Positions 54,252-62,742 of a stretch of 64,000 nt of DNA are shown here, piece by piece. The notes under the pieces were generated by a model that was not told where the DNA came from, did not search any database, and worked only from the letters and a program-made list of their open reading frames with translations. The DNA lies in contig NZ_SOFL01000056.1 in NCBI RefSeq assembly GCF_004402695.1, forward strand, positions 1 to 64,000. The letters run 5' to 3'. The first letter of the stretch is position 1, and every line of letters starts with the position of its first letter. The position numbers and the translations under genes were made by a program. This stretch comes from Cryobacterium adonitolivorans. GTDB lineage: Bacteria; Actinomycetota; Actinomycetes; Actinomycetales; Microbacteriaceae.

Positions 54252-55480
54252 TGGCGGCAAACCTGACGTTCGCGTATAAGGCTCGCGATTCGACAGGCAA
54301 GGCCACTAAGGGTCGCATGGATGCCGCATCCGAAGGATCCGCCTTGGCGCGCCTGCGCACGATGGGCCTAGCACCTATCACGCTTGCTGAGGTCGCGGCC
54401 GGGACGGGTCTACGGACCGAAATCCGCTTGCCGGGGTTGAACAAACGTATAGGGCTTAAAGACCTCGCCATCATGAGTCGCCAGATGGCAACAATGACTT
54501 CGGCTGGCCTGTCACTCCTGCGAACACTAAATATTCTTTCCGAGCAGACCGAAAACAAGCAGCTAGCCACAATTCTCGGAACCATTCGCACCGACGTGGA
54601 AACAGGGATCTCCCTCTCGGAGGCGATGGACAAACACGCCATAGTGTTCCCGCCCATCATGATCAACTTGGTTAGGGCGGGCGAGACCGGCGGCTTCCTC
54701 GAAAAATCACTCGACTCAGTGGCGGGCAACTTTGAGTCTGAAGCGAAGCTGCGAGACACGATCAGGTCGGCCCTGGCTTATCCGGTGATTGTGCTCATCA
54801 TGACGGTTGTCGCCGTTATCGGGATGCTCCTCTTCATCGTTCCCATCTTTGAAAAGATGTTCGTGGGGCTCGGAGGCGAACTCCCACTTCCGACTCAGAT
54901 TCTGGTGGTGCTGTCGAAGATCATGGTGTGGCTCGCACCATTGCTCGTCGTGCTCGGTGTCGCGTTCTCCGTTTGGTGGAGCAAGAACAAGAACACTGAG
55001 AGGGTGCGAAAAGTCGTTGACCCTGTCAAGTTGAAACTCCCGGTCTTCGGAATTCTCATGACGAAATTGGCGATTGCACGTTTCAGTCGCAACTTCTCGA
55101 CCATGATCGGAGCCGGTGTGCCGATTTTGCAGTCGCTCAGTATCGTTGGAGAAACTTCCGGCAACTGGGTTGTGGAGTCCGCGCTCCGGAAGGTGCAGGA
55201 ATCGGTGCGTCAAGGCAAGTCAATTGCCGGGCCGCTCTCCTTGGAGCCAGTCTTTCCTGCCATGGTGACCCAGATGATCGCTGTAGGGGAAGACGCGGGT
55301 GCCCTAGAACAAATGTTGGCGAAGATCGCTGATTTCTATGACCAGGAAGTGCAAGCGACTTCAGAGCAACTCACCGCACTGATCGAACCGCTCATGATCG
55401 CCTTCATCGGGGTCGTGGTGGGCGGCATGATTGTCGCCCTCTACATGCCGATGTTCAGCATCTTCCAGTACATCAGATAG
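54251..55480 (+). CDS. pilC: Type IV pilus inner-membrane platform protein PilC
   Basis: A 409-residue platform protein with two GspF domains. The N-terminal domain is about 72-195 and the C-terminal one about 275-397. Hallmarks are LAIMSRQMATMTSAGLSLLR and RFSRNFSTMIGAGVPILQSL. Membrane helices are at about 172-200, 220-245 and 375-402. It couples PilB and PilT motors to pilin insertion. The start is coupled to the pilT stop. Base composition looks lower in GC here than in pilB and pilT, and stays so through pilO. Confidence 0.95.
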   Translation: MAANLTFAYKARDSTGKATKGRMDAASEGSALARLRTMGLAPITLAEVAAGTGLRTEIRLPGLNKRIGLKDLAIMSRQMATMTSAGLSLLRTLNILSEQTENKQLATILGTIRTDVETGISLSEAMDKHAIVFPPIMINLVRAGETGGFLEKSLDSVAGNFESEAKLRDTIRSALAYPVIVLIMTVVAVIGMLLFIVPIFEKMFVGLGGELPLPTQILVVLSKIMVWLAPLLVVLGVAFSVWWSKNKNTERVRKVVDPVKLKLPVFGILMTKLAIARFSRNFSTMIGAGVPILQSLSIVGETSGNWVVESALRKVQESVRQGKSIAGPLSLEPVFPAMVTQMIAVGEDAGALEQMLAKIADFYDQEVQATSEQLTALIEPLMIAFIGVVVGGMIVALYMPMFSIFQYIR

Positions 55481-55504
55481 CGCTAGACGGCCCGACTCGG
55501 AATG

Positions 55505-55521
55505 GCCCCCGAACTGGGGGC
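55505..55521 (+). terminator. Hairpin between pilC and pilA
   Basis: GCCCCC-GAACT-GGGGGC forms a short stem 25 bp after the pilC stop. It lacks a T-tract and may attenuate or protect transcript ends rather than terminate fully. Confidence 0.4.
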
Positions 55522-55635
55522 ACTAACATTTGCTTGTACCCCTCAACGGGGCATACCACAAGGCCGCGCGACCCATATGCTCAAATCAGGCAACTCAGTC
55601 GCGTTTCCCAGAACTCATCCAGAAAAGGACCCAAC

Positions 55636-56082
55636 ATGATCCGCAGCATCTCGGAGGCGCTTGCCCACAAGCGTGCAGAACTCGGCCAGAAGGAAAAGGG
55701 CTTTACGCTCATCGAGCTCCTCGTGGTCGTCATCATCATCGGAATTTTGGCTGCCGTCGCCATTCCGATCTTCCTGGGTCAGCAGGACCAAGCTAAGGAT
55801 GCCGGCGTCAAGTCCGACCTGGCAAACGCCAAGGTGGCTTACGTTAGCCAGCTGGTCGACGCTCCTGCCGCGATCCCGACGGGCGCACAGCTTACTGCCA
55901 AGGGTTTTGTCCAGTCGCCGAACAGCTCATCACTGAGCGTAACGGCCGCCTCGGCTACCGCCGCGGGCACTTTCTGCATTCAGCTGACGAGCGCGAGCTC
56001 GGGTTCTCCGACCTTTGGAATCACTAACACAACAGGGGTAGCAAAAGGCACCTGTGCCGCTGGCGTGTTTACCGCCTCCTAG
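55636..56082 (+). CDS. pilA: Major type IV pilin PilA
   Basis: A 148-residue prepilin. A long type IVa-like leader ends KG|FTLIELLVVVIIIGILAA, with cleavage after Gly22 and Glu27 at position +5. The hydrophobic N-terminal helix drives polymerisation. The globular part is small and rich in Ser, Thr and Ala, with two cysteines near the C-terminus (AGTFCIQL, KGTCAAG) that can form a disulphide loop. AAAGGA precedes the ATG at 55636. The 155-bp gap before it, the flanking hairpins and the strong ribosome-binding site suggest separate, high expression. Confidence 0.95.
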   Translation: MIRSISEALAHKRAELGQKEKGFTLIELLVVVIIIGILAAVAIPIFLGQQDQAKDAGVKSDLANAKVAYVSQLVDAPAAIPTGAQLTAKGFVQSPNSSSLSVTAASATAAGTFCIQLTSASSGSPTFGITNTTGVAKGTCAAGVFTAS

Positions 56083-56102
56083 CTAGCAACCGGTCCAGGC
56101 GG

Positions 56103-56126
56103 GGGCGTCGTCGTTTGACGGCGCCC
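56103..56126 (+). terminator. Hairpin between pilA and the minor pilin genes
   Basis: GGGCGTCGTC-GTTT-GACGGCGCCC, a 10-bp stem with one mismatch, lies 20 bp after the pilA stop. It probably reduces read-through so that minor pilins are made at lower level. Confidence 0.55.
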
Positions 56127-56170
56127 TCGCTCCTATTCAAGGTGACTTCGATTCGATTGAGGGGTGGACG

Positions 56171-56608
56171 GTGGAGATCCAGCATGAGGCTGCCCCGCGA
56201 CCTACCGAATCGGGTTTCGGGATGATCGAGATAGTCATTTCCATGTTCCTTCTTGCTCTCCTCGCTGTCGCCTTCCTCCCGCTCCTTGTGCAAGGGGTGA
56301 AGCAGTCGTCCGCGAACTCGACGCTTGCGGCGGCGACCCAACTGGTCAACAACGAAATGGAACTCGCTAGATCTCGTTTGACTTGCAGCAGCCTCACGCC
56401 GACGAGCTATTCGGTTGCGGATCCGCGCGGGGTAACCCTGAACGTCGTACGCACAGGTATGGCGGCGGGATCCTGTCCTACACAAACGGTACCGCCAGCT
56501 TCGCCCACCTATCCCATTACAGTTCCAATGACGGTGACTGTGACCCGGGCGGACACCGGCGCTGTCGTTTCATCCGCAAGAACCATTATCTCCGTGGCCT
56601 TGAGCTGA
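56171..56608 (+). CDS. Minor pilin (PilV-like prepilin)
   Basis: A 145-residue prepilin. The leader ends ESG|FGMIEIVISMFLLALLAV, with cleavage after Gly15 and Glu20 at +5. The rest is a Ser/Thr-rich beta domain with two cysteines (LTCSSL, GSCPTQ). Start is GTG 56171 with GAGGGG upstream. It would be processed by PilD and probably primes or caps the pilus. It lies 4 bp before the next prepilin gene. Confidence 0.88.
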   Translation: MEIQHEAAPRPTESGFGMIEIVISMFLLALLAVAFLPLLVQGVKQSSANSTLAAATQLVNNEMELARSRLTCSSLTPTSYSVADPRGVTLNVVRTGMAAGSCPTQTVPPASPTYPITVPMTVTVTRADTGAVVSSARTIISVALS

Positions 56609-56612
56609 CATC

Positions 56613-57179
56613 ATGCCGGGTATCAAAAGCAACTCCGACGACGGCTTCACGCTCATCGAGCTGATTGTCTACAGCGCGCTTCTCATGCTTGTGCTCAGCG
56701 TCATTGGTGGGCTCTTCATAAGCGGCCTCAACACCGCAACTGCTGTGCGTACCGTTACAAATGCGTCAACCGCGGGACAGATCGTTGCTGACTCAGTGGA
56801 AACGAATATTCGCAACGCCTCGGATTTCCGCCTCACCGTGCCCACGGGTACCGACCAATTTCTGGTAGCGCGAACCGCCCAACGTGGGGCCACTTTGACT
56901 TGGAGTTGCATCGCCTGGTACTACTCGGCTGCAGGAGCTGGCCGCATTTTCTTCAAGCAATCTGATCTCGCGATCCTTGCTCCGACAGCGAGCGAGCTTG
57001 GCTCTTGGGTGCTGCTGAACGACGGTGTGCGTCCGATAAGCGGTACGACCATCTTCAGCTCGGCGGGGCAGCGATTGACTGTGAACTTCAAGGGACTCGC
57101 GGGTGACCACCCGCCTGTTGTAATCACAAGTTCGGCTACCAGCCGAGCGGGAGCATCGGGGAGTCTGGCATGCTACTGA
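56613..57179 (+). CDS. Minor pilin (PilW/pseudopilin-like prepilin)
   Basis: A 188-residue prepilin with DDG|FTLIELIVYSALLMLVLS, cleavage after Gly11 and Glu16 at +5. The long beta-rich C-terminal domain resembles PilW/GspJ-type minor pilins, which form the tip-initiation complex. The 3' end overlaps the next gene by 10 nt, so the two are translationally coupled. Confidence 0.88.
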   Translation: MPGIKSNSDDGFTLIELIVYSALLMLVLSVIGGLFISGLNTATAVRTVTNASTAGQIVADSVETNIRNASDFRLTVPTGTDQFLVARTAQRGATLTWSCIAWYYSAAGAGRIFFKQSDLAILAPTASELGSWVLLNDGVRPISGTTIFSSAGQRLTVNFKGLAGDHPPVVITSSATSRAGASGSLACY

Positions 57180-58606
57180 ATCGACGTTGCCCACGCCGCT
57201 TCACAGACGATCGGGGTTCAGCTCTGGCTGCCGTACTGGGCGTCATGGCCGTCGGCCTCATCCTCATGTCGCTCATCATGACATCCATAGTCGGGGCCTA
57301 CGGCTCGAGCTCGGGAACCCGGGCTGGTGTGCAGTCTCAGGCATCAGCAGACGCCGGGATCGCCGCAGCTTATACCGGTCTGTTCACGGCGGGCAATTGT
57401 GCGGCGCAATCGACGCCAGGCACGTACTCATCTGGCTCGGCACCGGCGTATGCGGCGTTGGTGCAATATGACGCGGGCAGCGGCTGGATAGGCGGATGCC
57501 CCACCGCGACCGCCACGCGCGTCAAGATCGTGTCGACCGGTCTAGCTCAAGCGAACGGGGTGAACGGAGCGTCCTCGGGAAACTCAAGCAAAGTCGAGGC
57601 AGTCTTCGCATACCTGACCCCCGGGGTCGACGCCAGCGGAGTGGGTATGTACCTGTATGGCGGTGGAACCGTTGAATCCAATTCAACGCTTGACCTGTCA
57701 GAGGCCAGCGGCGCGGGATTGATGATCAAGAACGGCTCCCTCGACTGTTCCAAGAACAACACCGTAATCAACGGTAGCGTCCTCATCAATGGAAATCTGA
57801 CCTTTACGGGCAACTGCACCGTCAATGGGAGCGCGTGGGTAGCCGGAGCGGCAACTCTGGGTTCCGGATCGGTCCGAGACAACCTGACGGCCGCCAGAGT
57901 CAGTCCCAATCCTCCAGGGTCCCATGTGGGCGGCACCTACACTCAGAGTGCCGTCGTGCCGGCCGTGCCGGGTTGGGCTGAAATTGGCTATACCCCGGCC
58001 AACTGGATTGACGCGGCTGGAATACCCTATGAGGTCCGCACAGTGACCACGGCCGCAGCGTGCAAGCTGCCCGACGGCAGCCTCGGCGGAACCATCGCTG
58101 GCAAACCTGTCATCATCAATGCGTTGGGGTGCCCAGGGGGCCCGACTGCCAGCAATAACACCACAGTCAGGCTCACCAGCGACGTTGTGATATTTGCGCA
58201 AAGCTTCGACTTCTCGTCCGTCAACCAGCTGAAGTTCGATTCGTCGAGCAGCGCAGCGCATCGGGTCTGGTTCGTCACCCCCGACTATGTCGGAACAGAC
58301 GGGTTGCCGACCTGTCGGAGATCTCCTGCCATCGAGAATCAAGGAAACTTCGCCGTCAAGAACGGCTTCACCATCGATGATCCCATTTCGGCGATGCTCT
58401 ACACACCCTGCGCATTCGATGGAAACAACGGTTTTGAGTGGCGGGGGCAGGTTTACTCAGGTCAGTACAGTAGCGTCAAGAACAATCCAGTCTTCACCTT
58501 TGTGCAGGTCGGAATTGCGGGTTCGGATCTGGACATCGGCGCCGCCACTCCACCGATCACACGTGCACAACCTGGCGCGGTTGTATCCAGACGGGACCTC
58601 GGGTGA
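57170..58606 (+). CDS. Large PilX-like pilus-associated protein with repetitive beta domain
   Basis: A 478-residue protein. The N-terminus DDRG|SALAAVLGVMAVGLILMS resembles the prepilin helix of PilX-type proteins but has no Glu at +5. A large beta-rich region follows, with glycine/asparagine repeats around residues 160-245 (LDCSKNNTVINGSVLINGN). These suggest a beta-helix of the polymer-forming type, with further cysteines. It could be a non-polymerising tip protein or adhesin. It overlaps the previous gene by 10 nt and pilD by 4 nt, and so belongs to the pilus operon. Confidence 0.75.
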   Translation: MLLNRRCPRRFTDDRGSALAAVLGVMAVGLILMSLIMTSIVGAYGSSSGTRAGVQSQASADAGIAAAYTGLFTAGNCAAQSTPGTYSSGSAPAYAALVQYDAGSGWIGGCPTATATRVKIVSTGLAQANGVNGASSGNSSKVEAVFAYLTPGVDASGVGMYLYGGGTVESNSTLDLSEASGAGLMIKNGSLDCSKNNTVINGSVLINGNLTFTGNCTVNGSAWVAGAATLGSGSVRDNLTAARVSPNPPGSHVGGTYTQSAVVPAVPGWAEIGYTPANWIDAAGIPYEVRTVTTAAACKLPDGSLGGTIAGKPVIINALGCPGGPTASNNTTVRLTSDVVIFAQSFDFSSVNQLKFDSSSSAAHRVWFVTPDYVGTDGLPTCRRSPAIENQGNFAVKNGFTIDDPISAMLYTPCAFDGNNGFEWRGQVYSGQYSSVKNNPVFTFVQVGIAGSDLDIGAATPPITRAQPGAVVSRRDLG

Positions 58607-59421
58607 CGGTGCTGCCAGTCATGTTCGTCGGTATCTTTGGGCTACTCATCGGGTCGTTCCTCAACGTCGTGATTTTTCGAGTTCCCGCTGGCCGATCGAT
58701 TGTCTTCCCCGCAAGCTCCTGCGGAGCGTGCGGAGCCACCATCCGTCCTTGGGACAATATTCCGGTGCTCTCCTGGCTCTTGCTGCGCGGCCGGTGTCGA
58801 ATGTGTCGAACTTGGATATCAGCTCGGTATCCGCTCGTCGAGTTCGGCACGGCAGCGTTTTTCGCGATTGTTGCGTGGTGGACGGTCACCGCTTCCCCCT
58901 CGAAGGGTGTTTTCGCCGAAACGCTCCTTATCATCACGCCGTTCTTGTTTCTGGCGGCGGTCAGTGTTGCCCTTGCGATGATCGACCTGGACACCCATAC
59001 ACTTCCGAATCGCATCGTTCTACCCGCCTATCTCGTGGCCGCGCTTCTGTTGACTGCCGCCGGGCTCTTCATCGGCGAACCTGGGCGTTTGTTGGCAGCA
59101 GCGATCGGCGGCATGAGCCTCTTCACCGCCTACTTGCTGATGGCACTGTGCTATCCATCAGGAATGGGGCTCGGTGACGTCAAGCTGGCCGGCCTGCTTG
59201 GACTGTACTTGGGGTGGCTCGGATGGGCACCGCTCATCGTTGGCGCGTTCGCGGCTTTCCTCCTTGGCGGAATATTTGCACTCCTGTTACTTGTGACCGG
59301 CAGAGCCGACCGTAAGAGTGGTATACCGTTCGGCCCCTGGATGTTGGTCGGCGCGTGGCTCGGAATCTTCTACGGTGAACAGGTGGCCACTGGCTACTTG
59401 TCGCTTTTCGGTTTGGCATGA
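58603..59421 (+). CDS. pilD: Prepilin peptidase/N-methyltransferase PilD
   Basis: A 272-residue bifunctional membrane enzyme that cleaves prepilin leaders and N-methylates the new N-terminus. The start is GTG 58603, coupled by a GTGA overlap. The N-terminal half has GSFLNVVIFRVP and the zinc-binding cysteines 40, 43, 65 and 68, found in methylating forms. The aspartyl protease residues are in MIDLDTHTLPN (about 127) and GMGLGDVKLAG (about 192). Eight membrane helices are visible. It would process PilA and the minor pilins encoded upstream. Confidence 0.95.
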   Translation: MTVLPVMFVGIFGLLIGSFLNVVIFRVPAGRSIVFPASSCGACGATIRPWDNIPVLSWLLLRGRCRMCRTWISARYPLVEFGTAAFFAIVAWWTVTASPSKGVFAETLLIITPFLFLAAVSVALAMIDLDTHTLPNRIVLPAYLVAALLLTAAGLFIGEPGRLLAAAIGGMSLFTAYLLMALCYPSGMGLGDVKLAGLLGLYLGWLGWAPLIVGAFAAFLLGGIFALLLLVTGRADRKSGIPFGPWMLVGAWLGIFYGEQVATGYLSLFGLA

Positions 59422-59446
59422 TGGTTCGGCCCCAGGAGGAGAAGCA

Positions 59447-60493
59447 ATGACGGCATCAGTCGTAGGAATCGACATCGGAACGGCCGGTCTGCGAGCCGTA
59501 GAGGTGAGCGATGCGGGAAGGAACAATCCGACTCTCGTCCGCTATCACGAGGTGCAGCTTCCCGATGGCGCCGTCATCCGCGGCGAAGTGGTCGAGCCGA
59601 ACACTGTCGCCGCCGCACTCAAGAGTCTGTGGGCAGGCGGGGGTTTCAAGAGCAAGAAGGTAGTGCTCGGAATGGGCAACCACCGTGTGCTCGCGCGAGA
59701 TTTGACGGTGCCCAAAATGTCGATTGAGCGGATTCGAGAGTCCCTCCCCTTCCAAGCGCAGGACATGCTTTCTGTACCAGTTGCCGATGCGCTGCTCGAC
59801 TTTTACCCGATTTCTGAGTCCGATGGTGAAAATGGGCCAGAAATATATGGACTGTTGATCGCAGCAGTCAAGGAGGCGGTGCTGGGGAACATTATGGCGG
59901 TTCAAATAGCCGGATTGACACCAGTTGAAGTAGACCTCATCCCCTTCGCTCTGAGTAGGGTCATCAACCGAAGCTCGAAATCGGACGGCGCTGTCGTGCA
60001 AATCGATGTCGGCGTCGCAACGACCACGGTCGCAGTCACCTTGGACGGCGTTCCCCAGTTCCTTCGTCTCATCCCAGCTGGTGGCGGTGACCTCACTCAG
60101 GCCCTGGCGCTGCGCCTTGACGTCACCCCTGATGTTGCAGAGGCCCTCAAGCGTTCGCTTGGACTCGGAAAAGCAAGTAACCCGCAACAGCAGGGCGCTG
60201 CGACTGTCATTTCCGAGGTGACGAACGAATTGTTAAGTAGTCTTCGGAACACGGTCAACTATTTTATTAACACAAGGAACCACATGGCAGTGACCCGGAT
60301 CGTCCTAACCGGAGGTGGCGCGCAGCTCGGCGGTTTCTCCAATGCACTCAGTGAACTCACTCGGCTCCCAGTCTTTACTGCTGACCTGGCGGCTGCGGTC
60401 GTGCTCGGAAACGGCGTCGATGCAGACGCCCTTCAGCAGACCCAAGGGGCGTATTCAGTTGCATTGGGACTCGCGCTGGGGAGTAAGAAATGA
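59447..60493 (+). CDS. pilM: Type IV pilus assembly protein PilM
   Basis: A 348-residue actin-like cytoplasmic ATPase-fold protein. It begins MTASVVGIDIGTAGLRAVEV (phosphate 1 motif). VQIDVGVATTTVAVTLDGVP is the second phosphate-binding region, and IVLTGGGAQLGGFSNAL the adenosine motif. PilM binds the N-terminal tail of PilN at the inner membrane and links the motor to the alignment complex. AGGAGG precedes the ATG at 59447. It overlaps pilN by 4 nt. Confidence 0.93.
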   Translation: MTASVVGIDIGTAGLRAVEVSDAGRNNPTLVRYHEVQLPDGAVIRGEVVEPNTVAAALKSLWAGGGFKSKKVVLGMGNHRVLARDLTVPKMSIERIRESLPFQAQDMLSVPVADALLDFYPISESDGENGPEIYGLLIAAVKEAVLGNIMAVQIAGLTPVEVDLIPFALSRVINRSSKSDGAVVQIDVGVATTTVAVTLDGVPQFLRLIPAGGGDLTQALALRLDVTPDVAEALKRSLGLGKASNPQQQGAATVISEVTNELLSSLRNTVNYFINTRNHMAVTRIVLTGGGAQLGGFSNALSELTRLPVFTADLAAAVVLGNGVDADALQQTQGAYSVALGLALGSKK

Positions 60494-61155
60494 GGCAGTC
60501 AAACGTATCGGACATGCTGATCCTGGGCGGAGAGCCTCGGGTCGATCTGCTGCCACCAGAGGTCAGGTCTCGGAAAAAGACCGCGGAGAGGAGGCGTCTC
60601 CTGCTGGGTGCCTGCATCGGCGCTGTTGTGCTTGTGGCGGGCGGCGTTGCCGCTGCATCCTGGCAAGCAACTCAGAGCCAAACCAAACTTACTGCCGCCC
60701 AGGACCGCACGACAGAGCTCCTCCTGGACCAGTCCCAGTATTCAGAGGTCAATCAGGTGCAGGCCGCTGTCGACACAACGATCGCCGCGCGCCAGTTCGG
60801 AGCATCAACTGAAGTGGATTGGAAGGCATACCTGACGGCGGTTCGCGAAGTGCTTCCATCCGACGTGAGCATCGACACTGTGACCGTCGACTCTGCCTCT
60901 CCGCTCATCGGATTCGATCAGGCAACCGCTCCTCTTCAGTCGGCCAGAGTGGCAACCCTCACACTCGGGCTAACTAGCCCGACTCTCCCAGAGGTGCCGC
61001 TCTGGCTCGAAGCAATGGAGGGACTACCCGGTTTCGCAGATGGCAATCCAGGGTCAATTGCTCTGGCCGCGACTGGTGCCTATACCGTTGACGTAACCCT
61101 TCACATAAACGACGGCGCGTTTTCAAACCGGTTCGCCGACGCTGAAGGGAAATAG
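60490..61155 (+). CDS. pilN: Type IV pilus assembly protein PilN
   Basis: A 221-residue bitopic protein. The cytoplasmic N-terminus contains the PilM-binding motif VDLLPPEVRSRK (about 18-29, INLLP-like). One membrane helix follows (about 37-59), then a coiled-coil stretch and a ferredoxin-like domain outside the membrane. The start overlaps the pilM stop (ATGA). Forms heterodimers with PilO. Confidence 0.88.
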   Translation: MRQSNVSDMLILGGEPRVDLLPPEVRSRKKTAERRRLLLGACIGAVVLVAGGVAAASWQATQSQTKLTAAQDRTTELLLDQSQYSEVNQVQAAVDTTIAARQFGASTEVDWKAYLTAVREVLPSDVSIDTVTVDSASPLIGFDQATAPLQSARVATLTLGLTSPTLPEVPLWLEAMEGLPGFADGNPGSIALAATGAYTVDVTLHINDGAFSNRFADAEGK

Positions 61156-61157
61156 AC

Positions 61158-61937
61158 ATGGACAAGAACAGAATCTGGGCGTTTGGGGCTGCACTCGCCA
61201 TCGCCGCGACGGCGATTCTTGGTTGGACACTCGGCATTTCGCCCAAGCTCAATGAAGCGAAAGCTGCGGAGATTCAGCGAGCCGTCGTCGAAACGCAAAA
61301 TATCGACTACGAAAGCCAACTAGCTACGCTTCAGAAACAATTCGACAACATTGGGGATCTGAAGAGTGACTTGGCTGCTTTGCAGCTGGCCGTACCGAAC
61401 GCGGCTGAAATTCCCGCCTTCGTGACCCAACTCGACACCATCGGCCGTCAACGTGACGTGACGCTGACCGGCATCATCGTTAACGATGCGCAGTCCTACG
61501 TTCCCGTAGTAGTTGCTCCGCCCGCCGCCGCCGCCGCGCCCGCCGCGGAAGTGGAGAGCACCGAAACGACAGGTGCTGGTGTCAGCGCTACGGAGGCAGT
61601 GACCGTACCACCGACGCCAGCGGAATTAGCCGCGTCGCTGGCCCCGAGCCCGAGCCCACTGGTCACCGCCGCGAACTTTGTGTCGGTGCCAATCACTGTC
61701 AATGTCGAGGGTAGCTACGGAGACGTGCTCGAATTTATCGACGGGTTGCAGAAGGGCACTCGCCTGGCGCTGGTCACGACGTTCTCCACGAAGGCGGCGG
61801 CACCGGTGGCCATTGCACCCAATCCAGAGGTTACGGTCGACGACATCGCTCCCATCGCGCCAGAGAGGGTGGCTGCGCAGATATCCGCCCTCATCTACGT
61901 ACTTATTGATCCCGCAGACCCAATCGCCGCGGGTTAG
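61158..61937 (+). CDS. pilO: Type IV pilus assembly protein PilO
   Basis: A 259-residue bitopic protein with an N-terminal membrane helix (about 7-27), a coiled coil (about 33-75), and a ferredoxin-like domain split by an Ala/Pro/Thr-rich linker (about 120-170). FVSVPITVNVEGSYGDVLEF marks the second half of the PilO fold. It follows pilN by 2 bp. No secretin (PilQ) or PilP gene follows, as expected for a Gram-positive system. Confidence 0.88.
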   Translation: MDKNRIWAFGAALAIAATAILGWTLGISPKLNEAKAAEIQRAVVETQNIDYESQLATLQKQFDNIGDLKSDLAALQLAVPNAAEIPAFVTQLDTIGRQRDVTLTGIIVNDAQSYVPVVVAPPAAAAAPAAEVESTETTGAGVSATEAVTVPPTPAELAASLAPSPSPLVTAANFVSVPITVNVEGSYGDVLEFIDGLQKGTRLALVTTFSTKAAAPVAIAPNPEVTVDDIAPIAPERVAAQISALIYVLIDPADPIAAG

Positions 61938-61977
61938 CCGCCCTGCGCGTAGTGGATACAAGGTATCCGCACGCCAG

Positions 61978-62083
61978 ATTGCTGCGGAGGCAGCACAGAG
62001 CTACGGTCGCGAGGCGCAAGAGGAGTGCAGCCTGACCGACGCCCCCGAGGGACACAAGCAACCGCGATGCGCCCGCCGAGCAC
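61978..62083 (+). repeat. Degenerate copy of the promoter/start region found at 62626-62742
   Basis: ATTGCTGCGGAGGCAGCACAGAGCTACGG-type sequence matches 62626-62742 at most positions, with a few short gaps. In this copy the ATG is replaced by CTG and the frame shifts after about ten codons, so it is non-functional. Confidence 0.85.
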
Positions 62084-62284
62084 TACGTACTCCTCGATTC
62101 CACCCCGCTAGAGTGACCCTCGAGTTTTGCTACTAGGGGTCCTCGAGTTCCCTCATTAACTACCCTCGAGTTTCATCAATAATTCGGGCTGTCAGCCATG
62201 GACCTCGCCGATACCCCCGCAATCCGGAGGCGCGCTGCTGCTGGCAAGTTCTCGTTTCGGGGAGGAGCCGGCAGTTACCCTCAC
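62084..62284. other. Short repeats, no gene
   Basis: No convincing frame. Three CTCGAGTT-containing units occur at about 62119, 62143 and 62166 in an unusually AT-rich patch. Confidence 0.5.
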
Positions 62285-62586
62285 CGCGCGGAGCAGTTCC
62301 AGACCCAAGGTTTACCTGATCGACTGCGGAGTAGCGGCACGATTGCCCCGGCTTACTCCCGAACGGATGGCACCGCGCACTGTCACTGCGCTGACTGAAT
62401 TCGGTCATCTGCTGGCGGGTTCCCGGCGACGACCTGGCGCCCCTGCGCAAGCTGCGAGATCGCGTCGGCAGCAGCTTCATCGCTGGCGCAGCACTCTATC
62501 TGGGCAAGCGTTCCTATACCTACGAGGACCGAATCCACATTGTCCCGGTGGACAAGCTCTGGACAGCGGCCACCGCGGCAGGTTAA
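62285..62586 (+). pseudogene. Remnant of a DUF4143-type ATPase gene
   Basis: One frame reads SSRPKVYLIDCGVAARLPRL and TVTALTEFGHLLAG, which matches the start of the DUF4143 domain of AAA-type ATPases. Another frame, from about 62427, reads DDLAPLRKLRDRVGSSFIAG, AALYLGKRSYTYEDR and IHIVPVDKLWTAATAAG, the end of the same domain. The central part (about 50-70 residues) and the whole N-terminal ATPase are missing. It lies between the two copies of the duplicated start region. Confidence 0.75.
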
Positions 62587-62625
62587 CCGCCGCGCACCCC
62601 GCGCTTCCGCCGACTTGCCCCCCTA

Positions 62626-62742
62626 ATTGCTACAGTGGCAGCACAGAGCTACGGCCGCGAGGCTCACGAGGAGTGCAGCATGACCGACACCACGCCCCCC
62701 GAGGGAAACAAGAACCACAACCCGGATGCGCCCACCGAGCAC
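62626..62742 (+). repeat. Intact copy of the duplicated promoter/start region
   Basis: It includes a TACAGT box (62630-62635), the GAGGAG ribosome-binding site and the first ~20 codons of the gene at 62680; the degenerate copy is at 61978-62083. Confidence 0.8.
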
